Shown in pieces: positions 9,153 through 17,662 of a stretch of 64,000 bases of DNA. A program made the position numbers and the translations under genes. The notes beneath the pieces are model-generated. The model did no database searches. It saw only the letters and a program-made list of their open reading frames with translations, and was not told the origin of the DNA. Position 1 is the stretch's first letter; every line of letters starts with the position of its first letter. Source of the DNA: Clostridium sp. 1001275B_160808_H3 (GTDB taxonomy: Bacteria > Bacillota > Clostridia > Clostridiales > Clostridiaceae); the NCBI RefSeq assembly GCF_015550425.1, contig NZ_JADNAT010000006.1:1-64000 (forward strand), written 5' to 3'.

Positions 9153-10481
9153 TTACATTTGATCCCATAACTTTTGAGCTATTTTTCTTGAATCTGCAAA
9201 TATTTTTTCTTCATCTATATTTACTAATTCTCTATTTTTCATAACAACTTTTCCATTTATAATAGTTGTTATTACAGATCTTCCTGTAAATCCAAAAAGC
9301 ATATGACCATTTATATTACTTGCATTCATAGGAGTTAGAGGATTATAATCAACTATAATCACATCTCCATAAGCTCCTTCTTTTAATATTCCAAGATCTT
9401 TATTAAAGAATCTATTTGCTATATTTCTATTATTTTCAAATAACAACTTAAATGTTTCATTAAAAGCTACACTTGGATGACATCTATTATGTCGTTGTAT
9501 TATAGGGAAAACCTTCATTGATTCAAACATATCGCTAGTATATCCATCAGTTCCCATTCCTATATTTATACCTTTATTTATCATTTCTAATACTGGAGAA
9601 CATCCAACTGCATTTCCCATATTAGACTCTGGATTATTAACTACATTTGTATTAGTATATTTTAATAATTCCATTTCCCTATCATTTATATGGACACAAT
9701 GAACTGCTAAAGTTTTTTCGCCTAATATATTGAAATCATAAAGCCTTTCGATGACTCTTTTTCCACTATGTCTTAAAGCCTCATGTAAATCTGATATTCC
9801 CTCTGCAGCATGAATATGAAATCCTGAATTTAAGCCTTGAATTTCTTTAGCACATTTTTCTAAAGTTTTATTACTTAATGTAAAAGACGCATGAAGCCCA
9901 AATAGGCCTTTTATCATATCACTTGAATCATTACTAGCATACTTAATAAAGTTTACGTTTTCATTAATCCCCTCTTCGGCTATTTTATATCCATCTCTAT
10001 CTGATACTTCGTAACATAATGAAGTTCTAATCCCAAGTTCCTTAGCTACATCCCCTATAGTAAACAAACTATTTTCTATACTCATAGGGCTTGCATGATG
10101 ATCAAAGACAGTTGTAACTCCATTTTTAATACAATCAATATATGTTGTATATGCACTATATTTTGTATCCTCAAGGGTCAATTTTTTATCTAACTTCCAC
10201 CAAAGTCTTTCTAGTATTTCATTAAAATTTTGTGCAGGACTTTCTTTTGCATCCATGCCCCTAGCAAAAGCACTATATATATGATGATGTGTATTTATTA
10301 ATCCTGGCATTATAACCTTACCTTTAGCATCAATAAGTTCAAAATCCTTATATTTAGCTCTTAAGCTTTCAAAATCTCCAACTTCAATAATTAAATTTTC
10401 TTTTATAGCAACAGCTCCATTATCTATAATGGGGTTATCAATATCCTGGGTTATAACTATACCATTACCAATTAAAATCAT
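9153..10481 (-). CDS. ssnA: SsnA-type amidohydrolase
   Basis: Amidohydrolase of 442 residues, matching the SsnA family (typically about 441) found with selenium-dependent molybdenum hydroxylases and in anaerobic urate-degradation clusters. The metal-binding HHH motif lies near residue 66 (INTHHHIYSAFARGMDAKE), followed by FDHHASP, the FHIHAAEG region and MGTDGYTSDM near the end, all typical of the guanine-deaminase/ATZ-like fold. SsnA is required for anaerobic urate use in E. coli and clostridia, but its exact reaction is not settled. The gene has its own sigma-54-type promoter 40 nt upstream, and ygfK follows after 173 nt. Confidence 0.88.
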   Translation of the reverse strand: MILIGNGIVITQDIDNPIIDNGAVAIKENLIIEVGDFESLRAKYKDFELIDAKGKVIMPGLINTHHHIYSAFARGMDAKESPAQNFNEILERLWWKLDKKLTLEDTKYSAYTTYIDCIKNGVTTVFDHHASPMSIENSLFTIGDVAKELGIRTSLCYEVSDRDGYKIAEEGINENVNFIKYASNDSSDMIKGLFGLHASFTLSNKTLEKCAKEIQGLNSGFHIHAAEGISDLHEALRHSGKRVIERLYDFNILGEKTLAVHCVHINDREMELLKYTNTNVVNNPESNMGNAVGCSPVLEMINKGINIGMGTDGYTSDMFESMKVFPIIQRHNRCHPSVAFNETFKLLFENNRNIANRFFNKDLGILKEGAYGDVIIVDYNPLTPMNASNINGHMLFGFTGRSVITTIINGKVVMKNRELVNIDEEKIFADSRKIAQKLWDQM

Positions 10482-10520
10482 CTATTATCCCTCCAGTATA
10501 ATATAATCAAAATTATACTT

Positions 10521-10537
10521 AGCATTATCCATGCCAA
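10521..10537 (-). promoter_or_regulatory. Sigma-54 (-24/-12) promoter for ssnA
   Basis: On the minus strand TTGGCATGGATAATGCT has the -24 GG and -12 GC exactly 10 nt apart. The predicted start of transcription is near 10510, about 30 nt before the ssnA ATG. The first T of the -12 TTGC is replaced by A. Two sigma-54 activators are encoded in the same island. Confidence 0.75.
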
Positions 10538-10931
10538 GCTTTATTAATTAAAGCTCTTAATTTAATTTTATTTTAATTATTTTTATAAAATTACTTATGG
10601 TAACAATACTTTAATTAAAAGTTATAAATAAGTTATATTGTTTCTATTTATTAGATATTCAAAATTTATAACTAATAAAATTTATCTTTATTATCAATTT
10701 AGTAATTGTAATTATCATTTTAAGAATAAAATAAATCTACTTTTCAAATATTATGTTCTAAGCTTTATAGCTTTTAAGTTTCCTGCACATAAAAAATAGC
10801 CTCTAAAATTTATACTATTAAAGTATATATTTTAGAAACTATCTTAAAATTTCTGCAACTTGAACTCAATTATTTTTATACCTCTTTACTATATAGTGTC
10901 ATAAAAAAGAATAATATTTTGAGGCAAAATT
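10538..10931. other. AT-rich gap, with one orphan hairpin
   Basis: No gene seen. At 10802-10836, TCTAAAATTTATACT faces AGTATATATTTTAGA; read on the minus strand this hairpin is followed by six T, so it looks like a terminator. There is no obvious minus-strand gene feeding it, apart from transcripts that might start between 10850 and 11220. The stretch next to ssnA could hold activator-binding sites for its sigma-54 promoter. Confidence 0.4.
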
Positions 10932-11060
10932 TTGAAAGTTCGCCCTTATTGTGATACTAAATTCAAAAATATTTATATACTTTTTAATAAATCAGCTAAT
11001 ATCAACTGCATAAATTGCAATAAGAAATTTCCTAAAAAACTAAAATATAAAATACTCTAA
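10932..11060 (+). pseudogene. Degenerate 42-aa zinc-ribbon remnant
   Basis: Plus-strand frame with a TTG start, GAGG about 8 nt upstream. The product begins (M)KVRPYCDTKFKNIYILFNKS and continues with NINCINCNKKFPKK. The second CxxC is intact, but the first has Arg in place of its first Cys (RPYC where CPYC is expected), so metal binding is probably lost. It lies against the direction of the surrounding purine genes. Read with the following small frame (11069-11239, different phase) it looks like the decayed 5' part of a small zinc-ribbon membrane protein. An intact tiny gene is the alternative. Confidence 0.35.
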
Positions 11061-11068
11061 ATTATATT

Positions 11069-11239
11069 ATGAGTGTTTTACGAATATTATTATATTCATT
11101 TTTTACAAACCAAATAAATTTTTACTTAGATAAACTTACTAAAACTCCAAAACTACCAACAGCTTTCTTTGTATTTATATCAGGTTTATGGGGATGTTTC
11201 GTTAATGGTTTATCTCCATTATGGTCAAAATATAAGTGA
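11069..11239 (+). CDS. Unknown 56-aa plus-strand ORF with terminator at its stop codon
   Basis: Frame from ATG to TGA: begins MSVLRILLYSFFTNQINFYL and contains a hydrophobic segment (PTAFFVFISGLWGCFVNGLS). No ribosome binding site precedes the ATG, which argues for it being the frameshifted continuation of the zinc-ribbon remnant upstream. In favour of a real 3' end, an 18-bp perfect hairpin plus T-run overlaps the stop codon. I do not recognise the family. Confidence 0.3.
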   Translation: MSVLRILLYSFFTNQINFYLDKLTKTPKLPTAFFVFISGLWGCFVNGLSPLWSKYK

Positions 11240-11275
11240 TAGTTAATATATTTAATAACTATCACTTATATTTTT
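11228..11275 (+). terminator. 18-bp perfect-stem terminator
   Basis: AAATATAAGTGATAGTTA at 11228-11245 pairs perfectly with TAACTATCACTTATATTT at 11256-11273 and is followed by T on the plus strand. It can also fold on the minus strand, where A-rich sequence would give a T-run. It separates the plus-strand fragments from the small minus-strand gene at 11284. Confidence 0.75.
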
Positions 11276-11283
11276 AAATTTAT

Positions 11284-11454
11284 TCAATCTTTTAATTTAT
11301 TATACATAAAATCTATCTTTTCTCTTATTTCTTTATTTTTCAACCTAATATTTTTAATTAATTTATATACTAATATTATAATCCCAAACAGTAAAAACAA
11401 ATTAATAACGGTTGCAATAATAGTTGCATAATTTATCTCAATAATGCTGTTCAT
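11284..11454 (-). CDS. 56-aa single-pass membrane protein in the purine island
   Basis: Small gene with a strong AAAGGAG box 8 nt before its ATG. It starts 16 nt after the HAD phosphatase gene and is very probably co-transcribed with it. The product has a short polar N-terminus (MNSIIEINYA), one transmembrane helix (about residues 11-32, TIIATVINLFLLFGIIILVY) and a basic, helix-forming cytoplasmic tail (KNIRLKNKEIREKIDFMYNK). The layout resembles the membrane anchor of ATP-synthase-b-like or other small stalk proteins, but no family can be named. It ends just before the 11228-11273 hairpin. Confidence 0.6.
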   Translation of the reverse strand: MNSIIEINYATIIATVINLFLLFGIIILVYKLIKNIRLKNKEIREKIDFMYNKLKD

Positions 11455-11470
11455 ATAATTTCTCCTTTCT

Positions 11471-12124
11471 TTATAATACCAACTCTCTTAAATCGCTAAC
11501 ACTCGTTAAATAATAACTTGAATTTTCTTTCATAAACTCAATTATTTCTGGTATTACATGAGACCATCCTGCACTAGCAAAATCTACATTGCAAGCTTTT
11601 GCCATATCTAATCCTGGTTTTAAATCATCTACTACTAATATATCTTCATTATTTAAATTAAATATTCTCATAGTTTCCTGAATTGAAAAAGGATTTGGTT
11701 TTCTTTTATCCTCTTCAAGATCCCAGCCAAATATTTTATCTGGAATAATTCCACAATTAATCTTATAATCTCTTTCAATTTGTTTGCTTTCCGAATGAGA
11801 AGCAACACAAATTATTCCACCTAAATTTTTAAATTCATTTATTAATTCTGAAAAGCCAGGATAAAAATCTGGAATCTTTGATTTTGTATATCTAGTCCAT
11901 ACTTTATATTGATATTCTTGTTCTTCTTTACTAAACTTTAATACATCTCTACATAGCTCAGAAAATCCAGGACTAAAACAATTATAAACAAATTCTTCGA
12001 AAGTTAATAATTTTTCATTTGGTCTTAGTGCTTTAAGCGCCTTAATAAAGGATGGATAATGTATATTTGGAGTACTCATAGTAACTGTATCATCATGATC
12101 TAAAATTAAACATTTATATTTCAT
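11471..12124 (-). CDS. HAD-superfamily hydrolase (phosphatase, subfamily IA-like)
   Basis: Cytoplasmic hydrolase of 217 residues. Motif I is LDHDDTV (Asp9, Asp11), motif II is the Ser of VASHSES, motif III is the Lys of KRKPNPFS, and motif IV is VVDDLKPG. The Asn-Pro-Phe motif-III region and helical cap between residues 18 and 90 point to the beta-phosphoglucomutase/phosphatase subfamily. Its substrate is unknown. Its place between the sigma-54 activator and ssnA suggests a nucleotide or sugar-phosphate connected with purine breakdown, but this is inference. Ribosome binding site AAGGTGGG precedes the ATG. Confidence 0.82.
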   Translation of the reverse strand: MKYKCLILDHDDTVTMSTPNIHYPSFIKALKALRPNEKLLTFEEFVYNCFSPGFSELCRDVLKFSKEEQEYQYKVWTRYTKSKIPDFYPGFSELINEFKNLGGIICVASHSESKQIERDYKINCGIIPDKIFGWDLEEDKRKPNPFSIQETMRIFNLNNEDILVVDDLKPGLDMAKACNVDFASAGWSHVIPEIIEFMKENSSYYLTSVSDLRELVL

Positions 12125-12264
12125 TAACAGAAACCCACCTTAAAGATTATTCATTTTACATGTCCTAAATAAAAAGCTAATTATTCAAATACTATACTTA
12201 TTATAAAAAATAAAGTATTTCTCTATAAATCAAAAATAGAATAAACATTATAACTTGCAATATT

Positions 12265-13548
12265 TCAACTCTTTCTATATAAAGTAGCTAACCCTATTCC
12301 AAGTTTTTTAGCTGCCATAGATTTTCCTTTAGTATCATGTCCGCATTTTTCTAAAGCATAATTTATATATTTTTTTTCTAATTCATCTAATGTTATTAAA
12401 TCTCCATCTATAATTTTATCTAAATAATTTACATTATTTTTGTTATAATAATCTATTATATAATCAGGAAGAATACTACAAGTTATTATATTATCTTCAT
12501 CTACTAAATTTATCATGAATTCCAAAGCATTTTGTAATTCTCGTATATTTCCTTCCCATGGATAATTTTTTAGTTTTTCTATAACATCATCTTTAATATA
12601 AATTTTTTCTAAACTATAAGTTGAACAATATTTATCTATAAAATTTAAGGCTAACTCTTTTATATCTTCCTTTCTCTCTGAAAGATTAGGAATTTCGATA
12701 GGTATTACATTTATTCTATAATAAAGATCTTCTCTAAACCTTTTTTCTTTAATCATTTTTCTTATATCTTTATTAGTTGCAGCTATTACCCTTATATCTA
12801 AATTTATCATTTGGTTAGATCCTATCTTTGCAAATTTCCTTTCCTGAAGAACTCTAAGAAGCTTTACTTGTAATGCTAAAGGCATGTCTCCAATTTCATC
12901 TAAAAATATTATTCCTCCATTAGCAAGCTCAAACTTACCTATTCTACCACTATTACTTGCTCCACTAAATGCACCTTTTGCATAACCAAATAATTCACTT
13001 TCAAGTAAAGCTTCTGGTATAGCTGCACAATTTATAGCTATAAATGGCTTATTACTTCTGTTGCTTTGTGAATGTATAGCTCTAGCTATAACTTCCTTCC
13101 CTGTCCCACTTTCTCCTGTTATAAGCACTGATGAGCTTGAATTTGCTATTTTCACAATTTTTCTTTTAATATTTTTCATTGCCTCTGATTCACCAATTAT
13201 AGATTTTAATTTTATTTCTCCCCATACATTATTTTCATTTATATTATTGCATTTATCCTTTTTACAAATTTTATTTAATATAATAATATTTTTATAATTA
13301 TATGAATCTAAATCAATTTCTAATAATTCTCCTATACCATCGTAATCAATCCCTTTGGCTCTTATCCCAATTTTATTATTTTCTGCACCATTACTTCTAA
13401 ATATTTCTATTTTTTCTAAGTCACTACTTTGAATATTTAAGGCTTTTCTTACGTAATTGTTTGCATAAATTACTTTGTCGTTAGAATTTAAAATTACAAT
13501 TCCATCGCTTATTTTGTTAGCTATGTCTTCAATAAATTTTTCTTCCAT
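12265..13548 (-). CDS. PAS-AAA+-Fis sigma-54-dependent activator (GAFSGA variant)
   Basis: Enhancer-binding transcription activator of 427 residues. A PAS-like sensor occupies about residues 5-95 (ISDGIVILNSNDKVIYAN). The AAA+ domain follows: Walker A GESGTGKE at 145-152, sigma-54 contact loop GAFSGA at 192-197 (usual form GAFTGA), Walker B GGIIFLDEIGD at 211-221. The C-terminal Fis-type helix-turn-helix (SMAAKKLGIGLATLYRK) ends abruptly at ...YRKS, whereas the paralogue at 20989 continues IDEYKLLK. In another frame the DNA after YRK reads KELKYCKL-stop (stop at 12248-12250), so a small frameshift may have trimmed the tail. It probably activates purine promoters in this island. Confidence 0.88.
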   Translation of the reverse strand: MEEKFIEDIANKISDGIVILNSNDKVIYANNYVRKALNIQSSDLEKIEIFRSNGAENNKIGIRAKGIDYDGIGELLEIDLDSYNYKNIIILNKICKKDKCNNINENNVWGEIKLKSIIGESEAMKNIKRKIVKIANSSSSVLITGESGTGKEVIARAIHSQSNRSNKPFIAINCAAIPEALLESELFGYAKGAFSGASNSGRIGKFELANGGIIFLDEIGDMPLALQVKLLRVLQERKFAKIGSNQMINLDIRVIAATNKDIRKMIKEKRFREDLYYRINVIPIEIPNLSERKEDIKELALNFIDKYCSTYSLEKIYIKDDVIEKLKNYPWEGNIRELQNALEFMINLVDEDNIITCSILPDYIIDYYNKNNVNYLDKIIDGDLITLDELEKKYINYALEKCGHDTKGKSMAAKKLGIGLATLYRKS

Positions 13549-13661
13549 GCTATCACCTTTTGTAATATATTATTGATTATCATATTCTCTCTCAATATTA
13601 TGTTACCATTTTTTCCTTAGCCTTACAATTATTATAATCATCAAAAAAGAAGCTTCGAATC

Positions 13662-13692
13662 ATAAAATAACCTTATTATAAGCTTATTTTAT
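13662..13692 (-). terminator. Hairpin after the YgeY-type hydrolase gene
   Basis: ATAAAATAA...TTATTTTAT with an inner CTTAT/ATAAG stem, separated by a single C-C mismatch, ends 25 nt after the stop of the gene at 13717. On the minus strand a GAAGCTTC dyad and six T follow at about 13643-13656. Confidence 0.6.
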
Positions 13693-13716
13693 ATCTAATG
13701 CTCCCTTTTAATTAGT

Positions 13717-14937
13717 TTATTTATTATTTATTCTACTCATATATATTGTAGGAATTAATGCATACATAGCTGCTGACTTTACTATTTCACTCTTCCAAGT
13801 TCTTTCATTCGGTGCATGAGCTTGATCTTCATGTCCTGGTCCAAAACCTATACATGGAATGCCATACCTACCCATTATAGAAACACCATTAGTTGAAAAT
13901 GTCCATTTATCCACGATTGGTTCTACCTTAAACAAACTCCTATATGCTTCTATAAGTGTCTGGCATACCTCATGTTCTTCCTGTATAACCCAAGTTGGAA
14001 AATATGCTTGTGTTTCATAAGAAAGCCCTGTATAAGATTCCTTATTATAATTATACATAGATACTTGTGCTTGTGCCTTTTTAACCGAAGGCAAATCTTT
14101 AATTTGATTTATTGCAAATTGATAAGTTTCTCCGTCTGTTAATCTTCTATCTATAGAAATACTACATCCATCTGCCACAGCACATCTTGAAGGTGATGAA
14201 TAAAATATTTCTGATACAGTTAATGTTCCTTTACCAAGAAAATCATTATCCATAAGTTCACTACCTAAATTTTTTAATTCATTTAAAATTGGAGCCATCT
14301 TAAATATCGCATTTTCTCCTCTTTCTGGAGCTGATCCATGACAACTTATTCCATTAGTACTAACCTTTATTTCAACTCTTCCTCTATGACCTCTATTGAT
14401 ATTACATGAAGTAGGCTCTGTAATCACTACAAATTCTGGTCTTATGTTATCTTCATTAATTATATATTGCCAGCAAAGTCCATCACAATCTTCTTCTTGA
14501 ATAGTACATGCTATAAGTAAAGTATAGTCATTTTCTAAGTTTAGATCTTTAATTATTTTTCCTGCATAAACCATGGCTACTAATCCACCGCCCTGATCAC
14601 TTGCTCCTCTTCCTAAAATTAGCTCTGCATCTTCATCACCTTCGTATGGATTATAATTCCAGAGACTTGGATCTCCTACCCCTACAGTATCAACATGTCC
14701 ATCCATAGCAATTAAATGATTTCCTGTTCCAATATAAGCTAAAATATTACCCATTGGATCTATTTCTATCCTATCGAAGCCAACCTTTTCCATTTCCTTT
14801 TTTATTCTCATTATTTTACGTTCCTCATTACAACTTTCACAAGGTATAGCTATTATTTCTCTTAAAAAGTCACTCATATCTTCCTTGTATTTTTCTGCAC
14901 ATTTCATGACTTCTTCAGATATAAATCTATAATCCAT
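13717..14937 (-). CDS. ygeY: YgeY-type M20 metallo-hydrolase
   Basis: Zinc-dependent amidohydrolase/peptidase of the M20 family, close to YgeY (selenium-metabolism-linked hydrolase), one of the genes needed for anaerobic urate catabolism in E. coli and clostridia. Metal and catalytic residues are in [31 protein letters not shown] (Glu-Glu) and the final His of [13 protein letters not shown]. About 406 residues. The start is the ATG at 14937; the GTG further up lies on top of the GGAGGG ribosome binding site. It is probably its own transcription unit, with a sigma-54 promoter 54 nt before the ATG and a terminator-like hairpin behind it. The genes ygeX and ygeW, which accompany ygeY elsewhere, are not adjacent. 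Confidence 0.87.
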   Translation of the reverse strand: MDYRFISEEVMKCAEKYKEDMSDFLREIIAIPCESCNEERKIMRIKKEMEKVGFDRIEIDPMGNILAYIGTGNHLIAMDGHVDTVGVGDPSLWNYNPYEGDEDAELILGRGASDQGGGLVAMVYAGKIIKDLNLENDYTLLIACTIQEEDCDGLCWQYIINEDNIRPEFVVITEPTSCNINRGHRGRVEIKVSTNGISCHGSAPERGENAIFKMAPILNELKNLGSELMDNDFLGKGTLTVSEIFYSSPSRCAVADGCSISIDRRLTDGETYQFAINQIKDLPSVKKAQAQVSMYNYNKESYTGLSYETQAYFPTWVIQEEHEVCQTLIEAYRSLFKVEPIVDKWTFSTNGVSIMGRYGIPCIGFGPGHEDQAHAPNERTWKSEIVKSAAMYALIPTIYMSRINNK

Positions 14938-14990
14938 ATTGGTTCCCTCCACCGTAATCTCTAAATATATATCTAATTATTTATCTATAA

Positions 14991-15007
14991 AGCATATTTT
15001 GTGCCAA
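14991..15007 (-). promoter_or_regulatory. Sigma-54 (-24/-12) promoter for ygeY
   Basis: Minus strand TTGGCACAAAATATGCT: perfect -24 element TTGGCAC, and GC of the -12 element exactly 10 nt after GG. Predicted transcription start near 14980. A 16-bp dyad with TTATCAAAAT arms stands 63-107 nt upstream of the -24 element, a normal place for an activator site. Confidence 0.85.
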
Positions 15008-15069
15008 AACTTTCTTATAAGATTTTATTAAAACAAGCAAATTCCATAATAAATTTATTAATATTATTT

Positions 15070-15114
15070 AAGCAGTTATCAAAATAATAATTTATATCAT
15101 TTTGATAACTGCTT
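15070..15114. promoter_or_regulatory. Perfect 16-bp dyad between mocA and ygeY (activator site or hairpin)
   Basis: AAGCAGTTATCAAAAT (15070-15085) is matched exactly by ATTTTGATAACTGCTT (15099-15114). The T-run lies on the plus strand, where there is no gene to terminate. On the minus strand, mocA ends 11 nt before it with no T-run following. It may be a 3' end of mocA mRNA, but the repeated TTATCA/TGATAA half-sites and its position upstream of the ygeY sigma-54 promoter suggest an enhancer site. Confidence 0.5.
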
Positions 15115-15124
15115 TTTATTTTTA

Positions 15125-15694
15125 TTACACTAAAATGAATTTCTTATAGTCCTCTATATTATCAATATCTTGCAAAAATAACTCATTTTCTATATCTATA
15201 TATTTCACTTTACTTTTATTATTTTTTATTACTTCTCGTCCCCCAATATCTCCCTCTAATAACTCTAAATCACGTTTCAAACATTTAGGGAAAATAACTG
15301 GACTGCCAGTCTTATCTTTTACTCTTGGTACTATTATTTTATCTTCACAATTTAAAGATTCAGTTATTAATTTATTTATAGACATACTATCTATAAAGGG
15401 CTGGTCTCCACAAAAAAACATAAAATCTTTATTTAAGTCTGCCCTAGATAATCCTAGTTTTATTGATTGACTTTGTCCATAAATAGCAAATTCATTTTTT
15501 ATTACTTGTATTTCTTCTCTAATTCCTAATTCGATAACATTATCTTCCCTTGCAACTAAAATTATATTAGAAATATCACTTTTCTTGATTTCACCTATAA
15601 CTTTTTCTAATATTGCCTTTTCTCCAATATTCATTAATAATTTATTTTTTCCCATTCTTCTACTAAATCCAGCTGCTAAAATTATTCCATTCAT
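15125..15694 (-). CDS. mocA: Molybdenum cofactor cytidylyltransferase, MocA/YgfJ family
   Basis: Nucleotidyltransferase of 189 residues that attaches CMP to molybdopterin to make the MCD form of the cofactor needed by xanthine-dehydrogenase-type enzymes. N-terminal motif LAAGFSRRMGKNKLL is the NTP-binding signature. FFCGDQPFID is the metal-binding region, and PVIFPKCL follows. Length matches the YgfJ molybdenum-hydroxylase accessory family (about 188). It lies in the same run as xdhABC and the deaminase, so the Mo enzymes and their cofactor maturation are coordinated. The ribosome binding site is weak (GTGGGG). A cre-like box lies at 15717-15730. Confidence 0.87.
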   Translation of the reverse strand: MNGIILAAGFSRRMGKNKLLMNIGEKAILEKVIGEIKKSDISNIILVAREDNVIELGIREEIQVIKNEFAIYGQSQSIKLGLSRADLNKDFMFFCGDQPFIDSMSINKLITESLNCEDKIIVPRVKDKTGSPVIFPKCLKRDLELLEGDIGGREVIKNNKSKVKYIDIENELFLQDIDNIEDYKKFILV

Positions 15695-15716
15695 TTACCC
15701 CACACCTTTATTCTTA

Positions 15717-15730
15717 GGTAAGCGCTTCCA
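15717..15730 (-). promoter_or_regulatory. cre-like box upstream of mocA
   Basis: TGGAAGCGCTTACC on the minus strand matches the core AAGCGCTT of CcpA-binding cre boxes, with deviations only at the ends. It lies 23 nt before the mocA ATG, so it could block an internal promoter or transcript elongation. Predicted from consensus only. Confidence 0.4.
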
Positions 15731-15772
15731 TATAATAAGCTTAATTCAGTTTATTAAAAAACTATATATATA

Positions 15773-17134
15773 TTATATTTTTGCAAATAAATTTTCTACT
15801 GCTTTTCTAGCTTCAAAAACAGTTTTTTCTTCATCTATTGTAGTAAGCTTACCATCTTTTACAACTATTTTCCCAGCTATTATAGTATAATCTACAGGTG
15901 ATTTACATCCTACTGTACCTAGTATTGATTTTGGATCATATTCTGCACCTATAAATTCTATTCTATTAGAATTTATCATGAATAAATCAGCAGCTTTTCC
16001 AACTGCAAGTTCTCCTATATCTTTCCTACCAAGAACTCTAGCACTTCCTTTTGTAGCTAGTTTTAATATATCATACCCTGTTGGTGCTTTATTACTCCAA
16101 TTTAATCTATGAAGTAAGTAACAAATTCTAAGTTCTTCTAAAAGGTTTGAACCATCATTACTTGCACTTCCATCAACAGCTAATCCTACAGGAACGCCTA
16201 AATTTACCATTTCTGGAATCCTTGCTATTCCTGATGATAATTTCATATTAGAAATCGGGCAATGTGCCACTCCAGTTTGAGTCTTTGCTAAAACTTTAAG
16301 TTCATCAGTATTAAAGTGAATTCCATGTGCATACCATACATCATTACCAATCCAATTAAGAGTTTCCATATATTCAAGAGGTCTCATATTGAATCTTTCA
16401 ATAGTATATTTTTCTTCATCTTTTGTCTCTGCTAAATGTGTATGAAGTCTTACATTATATTTTCTAGCTAAAGCTGCACTTTCTTTCATAAGTTCAGCTG
16501 TAACATTAAATGGGGCACATGGTGCTAAAGCAACTTGTCTCATCGAAAATTCATTTGCATCATGGTATTTTTTTATTATTCTTTCAGAATCATATAAAAT
16601 CTTATCCATTTTTTGAACAACAGAATCTGGTGGTAATCCTCCATCTTTCTTGCTTAAATCCATACTTCCTCTTGATGCATGGAATCTAATTCCCAAATCT
16701 TTAGCTGATTTAAATTGTTCATCAATAAGCGTTTCTTCAGCTTTTTCTGGAAAAAGATAATGATGATCAAAGCAAGTTGTACATCCATACTTCATTAATT
16801 CTCCCATGCCAACTAAAGCACTATATCTTACTGATTCAGAAACTACACCTTTCCAAATTTCATATAATGTAGTTAACCAATCAAAAAGTTCCATGTTTTG
16901 AACTTGAGGTAAATTTCTAGTAAAGGTTTGAAAAAGATGATGATGGCTATTTATAAGTCCTGGATACACATACATATCCTTTGCATCAATTACCTCATTT
17001 GCCTCATATACATCTTTTCCTATATATTTTATAACTCCATCTTCAATATATAAATTTACATTTTCAAATAAATTATCTTTCTCGTCACATGTTACTAAAG
17101 CTTTTATATTTTTTATAAATAAGGTATTTTTCAC
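15773..17134 (-). CDS. 8-oxoguanine-deaminase-like amidohydrolase
   Basis: Zinc amidohydrolase of 453 residues in the TrzN/guanine-deaminase group. Metal-site motif is LINSHHHLFQTFTR near residue 64, then HTHLAETKDE, WYAHGIHF and LAVDGSASNDGSNLLEEL. The segments VQNMELFDWLTTLYEIW and SASNDGSNLLEE are characteristic of the 8-oxoguanine deaminase family (8-oxoguanine to urate), rather than classical GuaD. Guanine or another aminopurine remains possible. GTG start with GGAGGG 6 nt upstream. It follows xdhC by 54 nt and belongs to the xdhABC operon. Product urate would feed the same pathway. Confidence 0.83.
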   Translation of the reverse strand: MKNTLFIKNIKALVTCDEKDNLFENVNLYIEDGVIKYIGKDVYEANEVIDAKDMYVYPGLINSHHHLFQTFTRNLPQVQNMELFDWLTTLYEIWKGVVSESVRYSALVGMGELMKYGCTTCFDHHYLFPEKAEETLIDEQFKSAKDLGIRFHASRGSMDLSKKDGGLPPDSVVQKMDKILYDSERIIKKYHDANEFSMRQVALAPCAPFNVTAELMKESAALARKYNVRLHTHLAETKDEEKYTIERFNMRPLEYMETLNWIGNDVWYAHGIHFNTDELKVLAKTQTGVAHCPISNMKLSSGIARIPEMVNLGVPVGLAVDGSASNDGSNLLEELRICYLLHRLNWSNKAPTGYDILKLATKGSARVLGRKDIGELAVGKAADLFMINSNRIEFIGAEYDPKSILGTVGCKSPVDYTIIAGKIVVKDGKLTTIDEEKTVFEARKAVENLFAKI

Positions 17135-17188
17135 AATAATCCCTCCAAACTTTATAAATTAACTAGCTTTAATTAGCTTATATTTTCT

Positions 17189-17662
17189 TTATTCTTCTAA
17201 AGATTTTTTTGTTGCATTAAATATTTTTTGATATCCTGTACAACGACATAAATGTCCTGAAATTTCTCTCTTGATTTCTTCATCAGTAAACTTTTTACCA
17301 CTATTTACAAGTGAAGTAGTTGTAAGAACTAATCCAGGAGTACAAAAACCACATTGAACAGCGCCCTCTTCTATATATGCTTTTTGTACCTTCGAAAGTT
17401 CTCCATTTTTTTCTACTCCCTCTACTGTTAAAATTTCTTTTCCATCTGCCCATACAGCCATATATATACATGAATCTATTGGAACACCGTCAACTAATAC
17501 TGTACAAGCTCCGCATTCTCCAACAGAACACCCTCTCTTAACTCCTGTATAATGTAACCTCTCTCTTAATACATCTAATAAAGTTTCTCTTATATCCACT
17601 TCTATACTATGCTTTTTTTCATTAATTGTAAGAATTATTTTTTTCATAAAGTCATTACTCAT
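17189..17662 (-). CDS. xdhC: Xanthine dehydrogenase [2Fe-2S] subunit
   Basis: Iron-sulfur electron-transfer subunit of 157 residues. The plant-ferredoxin-type cluster uses Cys45, Cys50, Cys53 and Cys65 (GCSVGECGACTV). The second cluster uses the GAVQCGFCTPG pair and the LCRCTGY pair. Length is normal for the stand-alone small subunit. The ATG at 17662 overlaps the end of xdhB by 8 nt (ATGAGTAA) and has GGAGGT 7 nt upstream. It carries electrons from the Mo centre in XdhA to FAD in XdhB. Confidence 0.93.
   Translation of the reverse strand: MSNDFMKKIILTINEKKHSIEVDIRETLLDVLRERLHYTGVKRGCSVGECGACTVLVDGVPIDSCIYMAVWADGKEILTVEGVEKNGELSKVQKAYIEEGAVQCGFCTPGLVLTTTSLVNSGKKFTDEEIKREISGHLCRCTGYQKIFNATKKSLEE

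Noticed and set aside
15070..15120. Plus-strand intrinsic terminator
   Set aside because: Shape and T-run fit the plus strand, but no plus-strand gene or promoter lies before it; kept as a dyad of regulatory interest instead.
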